Source: Janibacter sp. Soil728 (GTDB taxonomy: Bacteria > Actinomycetota > Actinomycetes > Actinomycetales > Dermatophilaceae). From it: 64,000 nt of DNA. Location of the stretch: assembly GCF_001428305.1 (NCBI RefSeq), contig NZ_LMRZ01000007.1, forward strand, positions 1 to 64,000, read 5' to 3'. Numbering within the stretch: the stretch's first letter is position 1; every line of letters starts with the position of its first letter. Below are positions 59,600 through 64,000 of this stretch, piece by piece. Below the pieces are notes generated by a model. It was not told the DNA's origin, did not search any database, and saw only the letters and a program-made list of their open reading frames with translations. The position numbers and the translations under genes are program-made.

Positions 59600-61015
59600 T
59601 CAGCCGCCATCTCGGTTCAGCTCCACCCGGTCCGCTGCGTCATCGCGTGCGGGGGGGCCCGATGGCGTGGTCCAGTGCGTCCACGAGAGACACAGCATGT
59701 AGCCGATGAGGACCCACCACGATGGATCCCCGAGGACAGAGCTCGCGATAAGTCCGGCGTACACCAGCGCCGCGAAGCACAGGACCACCTCGAACTGCAG
59801 CAGCCTCTGGGGACCGACCTTGGCCACCGGAAGTACCGCGGCCACGCAGGCCACGATGATGACGAGAAACGCGACGAGACCGATGACTCCGTATTCGGCG
59901 GCGATCTGGGCAAACGTGTTGTGAGCCGGGACGATGCGCCCCGTGCCCCGCTGGGGGTCCGCTGCGAGAACGGCTTGGAAGGATCCCGGGCCTGTGCCAA
60001 CCCCTCCGCTCTCGAAGAAGTACCGCACCGCGTGCTCGGTGAGGGCGACGCGCAGACTGTCGCTGCCGGCGTCGGCCTGACTCGTCACCGACGTGATCAG
60101 TGCCGAGAGCCGGCGAGAGAAGAACACGGGGATCGCCAGTGCCACGGGGGTGACGAGCAGAACCGTGACAAGGAAGTACCCGAGGTCAAAGGCAGCGAGC
60201 GCGAGCGAAGCGATCAAGATGAGGGTCAGGGCACCGGCGACCGCGCCTCGGCTCTCGGTATTGATCGCAAGGAAGAGCGTGAAGACCAAGAGGAGACTGA
60301 CCAGCCCCTGGGCGACAATCGATCTCAGCCGTGCGATCACGATAAGGGTCGGGCCCACAGTGCCGAGCAAGAAGGCCCCGAAGTTGTTGGGGTTGATGAA
60401 GGACGCGGCAATGGACGTAGAGCTGAAGGAATATGCGCCGTCGGTGTGCTCGCTGAGGTGGGCCCCAGTACGGATCTCCCACAGACCGATGGCACCCGTG
60501 ACGACCACCGCAGCCAAGAACCCCCACCGCAGGCTGGCCATGGCGCGCGGGTTGCCCCTCATGGTGCCGAGCATGACTCCCACACTGATCATGCCCAGCG
60601 TGACGCTGATGAGATTGCGCTGCCCGAGGGCCGTGTCAGGCGTCCAGAGGAGCCCGAAGCACCCCCAGAGGAGGAAGATCAGGCTGGCCCACGCCGCACT
60701 CCGCATCCTCGGAGGCAACGTGTGCCACTCCTGCCTGAGGCCCGACAGGGCAGGCAGCAACATCAGCACGAGCAGAATCCGGAAGAAATAGGGCGAGCCC
60801 TCGGCTCCGGGGGTGAAGGATGCCCATGGGCCCAAGGCGGCGAGCGACGGGATCAGGAACAGGCTCAGGCGACGTGGCCACCGAACCTGGAGCGTTGCGG
60901 TGCTGGCTATCACGTCCGCTTCGACCGGGGTGCCTGCAGCCGTCGAACCCAGGCTCTCGTCCACACCGCTCCATGGCGGAGCCTTGGTCGATCCTCTCCT
61001 GACAACCTGGTCCAT
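59600..61015 (-). CDS. O-antigen ligase/polymerase-like membrane protein (Wzy type)
   Basis: The 471-residue protein has about 12 membrane segments and a large extracellular loop with SFINPNNFGAFLLG before it and GTGPGSFQAVLAADPQRGTGRIVPAHNTFAQIAAEYGVIG, whose AHNTFAQ is the conserved WaaL/Wzy His-region. It is predicted to polymerise or ligate lipid-linked repeat units outside the membrane. The ATG at 61015 overlaps the capG stop (TGATG). Confidence 0.9.
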   Translation of the reverse strand: MDQVVRRGSTKAPPWSGVDESLGSTAAGTPVEADVIASTATLQVRWPRRLSLFLIPSLAALGPWASFTPGAEGSPYFFRILLVLMLLPALSGLRQEWHTLPPRMRSAAWASLIFLLWGCFGLLWTPDTALGQRNLISVTLGMISVGVMLGTMRGNPRAMASLRWGFLAAVVVTGAIGLWEIRTGAHLSEHTDGAYSFSSTSIAASFINPNNFGAFLLGTVGPTLIVIARLRSIVAQGLVSLLLVFTLFLAINTESRGAVAGALTLILIASLALAAFDLGYFLVTVLLVTPVALAIPVFFSRRLSALITSVTSQADAGSDSLRVALTEHAVRYFFESGGVGTGPGSFQAVLAADPQRGTGRIVPAHNTFAQIAAEYGVIGLVAFLVIIVACVAAVLPVAKVGPQRLLQFEVVLCFAALVYAGLIASSVLGDPSWWVLIGYMLCLSWTHWTTPSGPPARDDAADRVELNRDGG

Positions 61016-62154
61016 CAGCTGCGGATCCCGGCCCACGCGTGATGGCGCCGAGCCGTCGACAGGATGAACTTCACCGTGCGCTCGCTGGTGTTGTCGATGA
61101 GGTAGTCATCGGGCGTGAGGTGCCCCACGCCGTCCTGGGTGTACCCGGAGGCCATGGCGACCTGGACGGCAGCGACCACGTCGTCGACGTCGAGCCCGGT
61201 CATGATGATCCCTCCGGTGTCGAGGGCCTCGGGGCGCTCGATGGAGTCACGCAGCGTGACTGCGGGGAACCCGAGCAGCGAGGACTCCTCGGCGATCGTC
61301 CCGGAGTCGCTCAGGCAGCAGGCAGCCGAGAGCTGCAGCTTGTTGTAGTCGTGGAACCCGAGCGGGTCGCTGAAGGTGATCCCCTGTGGAGCGGACCAGT
61401 CGGGCAGGGCTTCGAGGCGCTTGCGTGTGCGCGGGTGCGTCGACACGAAGACGGGCAGACCGAATTTCTCGTGGACCGCGTTGAGGCAGGCGAGCAGCAT
61501 GCGCAGTCGCTCGGGGGAGTCGACGTTCTCCTCGCGGTGGGCGCTGACCAGGAAGTAGCCCCCTTCGCTCAGGCCCCGGTCGGCCAGCACTGGGGACGTC
61601 TGGATCTGGTCCGCGTAGGCATTGAGCACCTCGCGCATCGGCGAGCCGGTCTTGAGGATCCGGCGAGGGTGGAGCCCCTCGGCGAGCAGGTTGCGTCGCG
61701 CGTGCTCCGTGTAGACGAGGTTGAAGTCCGCGACGTGGTCCACGAGGCGACGGTTCGTCTCCTCGGGGACGTTGAGGTCGAAGCATCGGTTGCCGGCCTC
61801 CATGTGGTAGACCGGCACCTTCATGCGGCGGGCCATGAGCGCGGCGATGCACGAGTTGGTGTCGCCAAGGACGAGCAGTGCGTCCGGCTGCTCCTCACGG
61901 ATGACGCTCTCGACGGCGATGAGCGTCCCACCGAGGACCGCCCCGAGCGACGAGGTGTCAACGCCGAGCATGTGGTCGGGCTGGCGGATGCCGAGGTCGT
62001 CGAAGAAGACCTGGTTGAGCTCGTAGTCGTAGTTCTGCCCGGTGTGGACCAGGACGTGGTCGATGCCGGCGGTGTCGTCCAGCCTGTGGAGGACGCGCGA
62101 GAGCCGGATGAGCTCTGGGCGCGTGCCGACGACGGTCATGACCTTGAGCGTCAT
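61015..62154 (-). CDS. capG: UDP-N-acetylglucosamine 2-epimerase-like, likely CapG/FnlC for UDP-L-FucNAc
   Basis: The 379-residue WecB-fold enzyme starts MTLKVMTVVGTRPELIRLSRVL and has HTGQNYDYELNQVFFDDLGI, VLGDTNSCIAALMARRMKVPVYHMEAGNRCFDLNVPEETNRR and SDSGTIAEESSLLGFPAV. Those last phrases and the position after capF and capE indicate the third enzyme of UDP-L-FucNAc synthesis, which epimerises UDP-N-acetyl-L-pneumosamine/talosamine at C2. Its start overlaps the GNAT stop (ATGA). Confidence 0.92.
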   Translation of the reverse strand: MTLKVMTVVGTRPELIRLSRVLHRLDDTAGIDHVLVHTGQNYDYELNQVFFDDLGIRQPDHMLGVDTSSLGAVLGGTLIAVESVIREEQPDALLVLGDTNSCIAALMARRMKVPVYHMEAGNRCFDLNVPEETNRRLVDHVADFNLVYTEHARRNLLAEGLHPRRILKTGSPMREVLNAYADQIQTSPVLADRGLSEGGYFLVSAHREENVDSPERLRMLLACLNAVHEKFGLPVFVSTHPRTRKRLEALPDWSAPQGITFSDPLGFHDYNKLQLSAACCLSDSGTIAEESSLLGFPAVTLRDSIERPEALDTGGIIMTGLDVDDVVAAVQVAMASGYTQDGVGHLTPDDYLIDNTSERTVKFILSTARRHHAWAGIRS

Positions 62155-62765
62155 GCGAGCGCCTTCCTGTAGAGGTTCATGAGCCGACCTTCGCGCGTCC
62201 GGTACTCGCGGTCCAGGACCCACCCGGAGGAACGATAGAAGCCGTTGGCGGCGTCATTGTCACGGGCGTCCGTGCTCAGGTGGGCGGTCGAGGCGCCCTT
62301 CGCCCTGGCCTGGTACTCCCACTCGACGAGGAGCCGCTTGCCGAGGCCCGTGTTCTGAGCCGACGGGGCGGTGCAGATCGAGCTGAGCAAGGCGCCGGTC
62401 GGTTTGCCGTCGTCGCCCGCCTCTCCACGGTAGAAGGCGCCGCGTGCCAGGCGGAGGATCGCCTTGGGCCTGCGGGCAGCGGCCACTGCGCTCGCGACCA
62501 CCAGACCCGCGAGTCGCCTCCTGAGGAGACGTCGGTAGTAGCCCGCAGGTTCGGTAGTACCCACCGCTGCTCCGACAACAACGCCACCCGCGTCACGTGC
62601 GACGACTGCCACGGCCGTCGGGTCGCCGAGGAACCCGGCGTAGAACTCGGTGAGGAAGCGCAGACCCAGCGCCGAGAGGAAGAACTCCGGGAAGGCGCTC
62701 TCGTGGACCCGGGCCAGGAGGGCGGGGTCCTGTGTCGTCATCGGTCCCAGTCGGTGGTCGCTCAT
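62151..62765 (-). CDS. GNAT family N-acetyltransferase
   Basis: The 204-residue acetyltransferase has the acetyl-CoA segment SICTAPSAQNTGLGKRLLVEWEYQARAKGAS (Q/RxxGxG/A variant QNTGLG), followed by LSTDARDNDAANGFYRSSGWVLDREYRTREGRLMNLYRKAL. It sits between capF and capG with ATGA-type junctions, so it may acetylate a sugar amine or lipid-linked intermediate of the polysaccharide; this is an inference from position. The ATG at 62765 is 1 bp before the capF stop. Confidence 0.87.
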   Translation of the reverse strand: MSDHRLGPMTTQDPALLARVHESAFPEFFLSALGLRFLTEFYAGFLGDPTAVAVVARDAGGVVVGAAVGTTEPAGYYRRLLRRRLAGLVVASAVAAARRPKAILRLARGAFYRGEAGDDGKPTGALLSSICTAPSAQNTGLGKRLLVEWEYQARAKGASTAHLSTDARDNDAANGFYRSSGWVLDREYRTREGRLMNLYRKALA

Positions 62766-62766
62766 G

Positions 62767-63867
62767 TCAGGACGTCCGTACAGGCTGGACGAAGGTGTCC
62801 GGTGCCTCGGGCCGGAAGAGCTCGTGGCTCCAGAACTGCGTGAAGAGCACCTCGTCGCCGGTGTTGGTGATGTTGTGCACCCAGCCGACCGGCATGTCGA
62901 TCGCCACGGGTGCCTCACCATCTGTCTCGAAGGTGAGCACCTCGTCGGTGAACATCTTGCGCAGTTCCATCGTGCCCGTGCCCCGGATGACGGCGAAGCG
63001 CTCGATCTTGTGCAGGTGGTAGTGCTCGCCGCGGGTGACGCCCGGCACCGTGGTCGAGAAGGAGGTCTGCCCCTCGCCGCCGCGACAACGCACTGTCTCG
63101 ACGAAGGCTCCGCGGGCGTCCGCGTGCGGCACCAGCCGGATCGGGTAGTGGTCGGGGAAGAGGGCCGCCCGGTAGGTGTTGAAGAGGTCGATCCGAAATT
63201 TCGTCGCCAGGTCGGGGATCTCGCCGGTTGGCACGTAGGTGCTGTGGAACTCCTGCAGCAGGTCCCAGACCTCCTGCACACCGTGGGCCTCTGGCTCTGG
63301 ACGCAGGACCGGGTCGGCGGTGAACAGCCCGTCGAGGAGGCCCTGAGCTGCGTCCTGGGCGTGCAGCAGACCGACCTCGTTGTCGTTGATCGTCACGTCC
63401 TCGCCCGAGACCGTGGCGTGGACGAAGGTGGCGACGAAGGAGTTGTATCCGGGGCGGCCGTGCTCCCCGAAGACGTTGGGGAGGCGGACGTCGACGAGGT
63501 GACCGCCGACAGCGGACGCCGCGTCGCGCAGGATTCGCGCGGCCTCCTGCTTGCCGTCACCGTAGGGGCTGCCGTTGCCGGCTTGGGTCGAGTTCGCATA
63601 AACGACACGAAGGGGGGACCCCCCCTTCGTGATCGCTGCGGCGAGGTCCTCGGCCAGGGACACGTTGCCCTCGCGGACCTCATTGTCCGTCTCAGCACGG
63701 TTGACTCCGGCCACGTGGATCACGGCGTCGGCACCCGCGACGAGTCGGTCGAGCCCCCCCCACTCCTGCCGCCCGACTGGCACGACCTCGTGGTCGGTGA
63801 GCGCGTGCAGGCGCAGTCGGGTGTGCCACCCGAGGAAACCGTTGCTGCCGGTGAGGAGGATCTTCAC
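62767..63867 (-). CDS. capF: CapF-like reductase with C-terminal cupin (UDP-L-FucNAc pathway)
   Basis: The 366-residue bifunctional protein has an SDR N-terminus (MKILLTGSNGFLGWHTRLRL, then YANSTQAGNGSPYGDGKQEAA with the catalytic Tyr/Lys) and a C-terminal cupin (GVTRGEHYHLHKIERFAVIRGTGTMELR with metal-binding His pairs). This two-domain layout is that of Staphylococcus CapF, which epimerises and reduces the product of CapE with NADPH. It starts with GTG at 63867, overlapping the capE stop (GTGA). Confidence 0.93.
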   Translation of the reverse strand: MKILLTGSNGFLGWHTRLRLHALTDHEVVPVGRQEWGGLDRLVAGADAVIHVAGVNRAETDNEVREGNVSLAEDLAAAITKGGSPLRVVYANSTQAGNGSPYGDGKQEAARILRDAASAVGGHLVDVRLPNVFGEHGRPGYNSFVATFVHATVSGEDVTINDNEVGLLHAQDAAQGLLDGLFTADPVLRPEPEAHGVQEVWDLLQEFHSTYVPTGEIPDLATKFRIDLFNTYRAALFPDHYPIRLVPHADARGAFVETVRCRGGEGQTSFSTTVPGVTRGEHYHLHKIERFAVIRGTGTMELRKMFTDEVLTFETDGEAPVAIDMPVGWVHNITNTGDEVLFTQFWSHELFRPEAPDTFVQPVRTS

Positions 63868-64000
63868 GACAGTGCCCTCAGGACGTCGACCATCTCCGGG
63901 AGGGAGGCCACGAGGCGCCTCGTCGCCTCGAGATCCAGACGCTCGGTGTTGTCGGAGTCGAAGTCCGCGGCGACTATCGCCTCGTCCTCGCCCTCCTCGA
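63864..64000 (-). CDS. capE: CapE-like nucleotide-sugar dehydratase, C-terminal part (cut by window end)
   Basis: The last 44 residues are visible (EEGEDEAIVAADFDSDNTER and LDLEATRRLVASLPEMVDVL, ending RALS). The acidic-start plus SDNTERLDLEATRRLL pattern is the C-terminus of the UDP-GlcNAc 4,6-dehydratase/5-epimerase family (CapE/WbjB/FnlA). Position before capF and capG supports the call. The catalytic part lies outside the window. Confidence 0.75.
   Translation of the reverse strand, partial: EEGEDEAIVAADFDSDNTERLDLEATRRLVASLPEMVDVLRALS

Overview
The window is chromosomal DNA from a high-GC Gram-positive bacterium (Actinomycetota). Signs of this are very GC-rich third codon positions, a complete mycofactocin gene set, a SigR/RsrA-type redox sigma/anti-sigma pair next to aroA-rsgA-hisN, F420/LLM-type oxidoreductases, and a 24-residue gene matching the actinobacterial ribosomal protein bL37. 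The dispersed palindromic repeat style suggests an Intrasporangiaceae-like lineage (Janibacter/Knoellia/Tetrasphaera relatives), but the genus is a guess. No tRNA, rRNA, intact insertion sequence, prophage or CRISPR array was seen.

Region 1 (1-16.4 kb) is about redox metabolism of small organic compounds. A thioesterase, an Old Yellow Enzyme and an SDR sit beside an HxlR regulator with two matching 15-bp operators. Next come an aldehyde dehydrogenase, an NDMA-type alcohol dehydrogenase with a MoxR ATPase and VWA partner, and an AcoR-like activator. The same inverted repeat (TGTTCA-N5-TGGACA) lies upstream of both dehydrogenases. The mycofactocin genes follow (mftR divergent from mftA-B-C-D-E-SDR-mftF), so the window encodes both a redox cofactor and likely users of it.

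Region 2 (16.3-19.9 kb) is a minus-strand set: alpha/beta hydrolase, VOC protein, two F420/NADP-type reductases and an LLM flavin oxidoreductase, with GTTG-N6-CAAY operators. Region 3 (20-25.8 kb) is the most striking. It holds a polylysine-synthetase-like single-module NRPS with a lysine-like specificity code, a coupled M1 metallopeptidase, and a phosphopantetheinyl transferase gene invaded in frame by 30-bp palindromic repeats.

Region 4 (25.8-45.5 kb) is mostly housekeeping: chrA, ndh, an M16 peptidase pair, a DUF559 nuclease-like gene framed by two nearly identical 85-bp palindromes, hisN, rsgA, aroA, a SRAP protein, a PucR regulator, a reductase/desaturase pair, a toxin-gene remnant, galE, rsrA-sigR with a visible SigR-type promoter, a UDP-GlcNAc 2-epimerase and bL37.

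Region 5 (45.5-53 kb) holds an unusual operon (a secreted DW-repeat peptide, a membrane protein with a degenerate HD domain and a membrane HD phosphohydrolase), a secreted metzincin, malic enzyme and a PqqD-like/nucleotidyltransferase pair. Region 6 (53-64 kb) is sulfate activation (cysDN) and part of an exopolysaccharide locus: glycosyltransferases, flippase, O-antigen-ligase-like polymerase and capE-F-G for UDP-N-acetyl-L-fucosamine, with capE cut by the window edge. REP-like palindromes recur through the window, some inside coding sequence.
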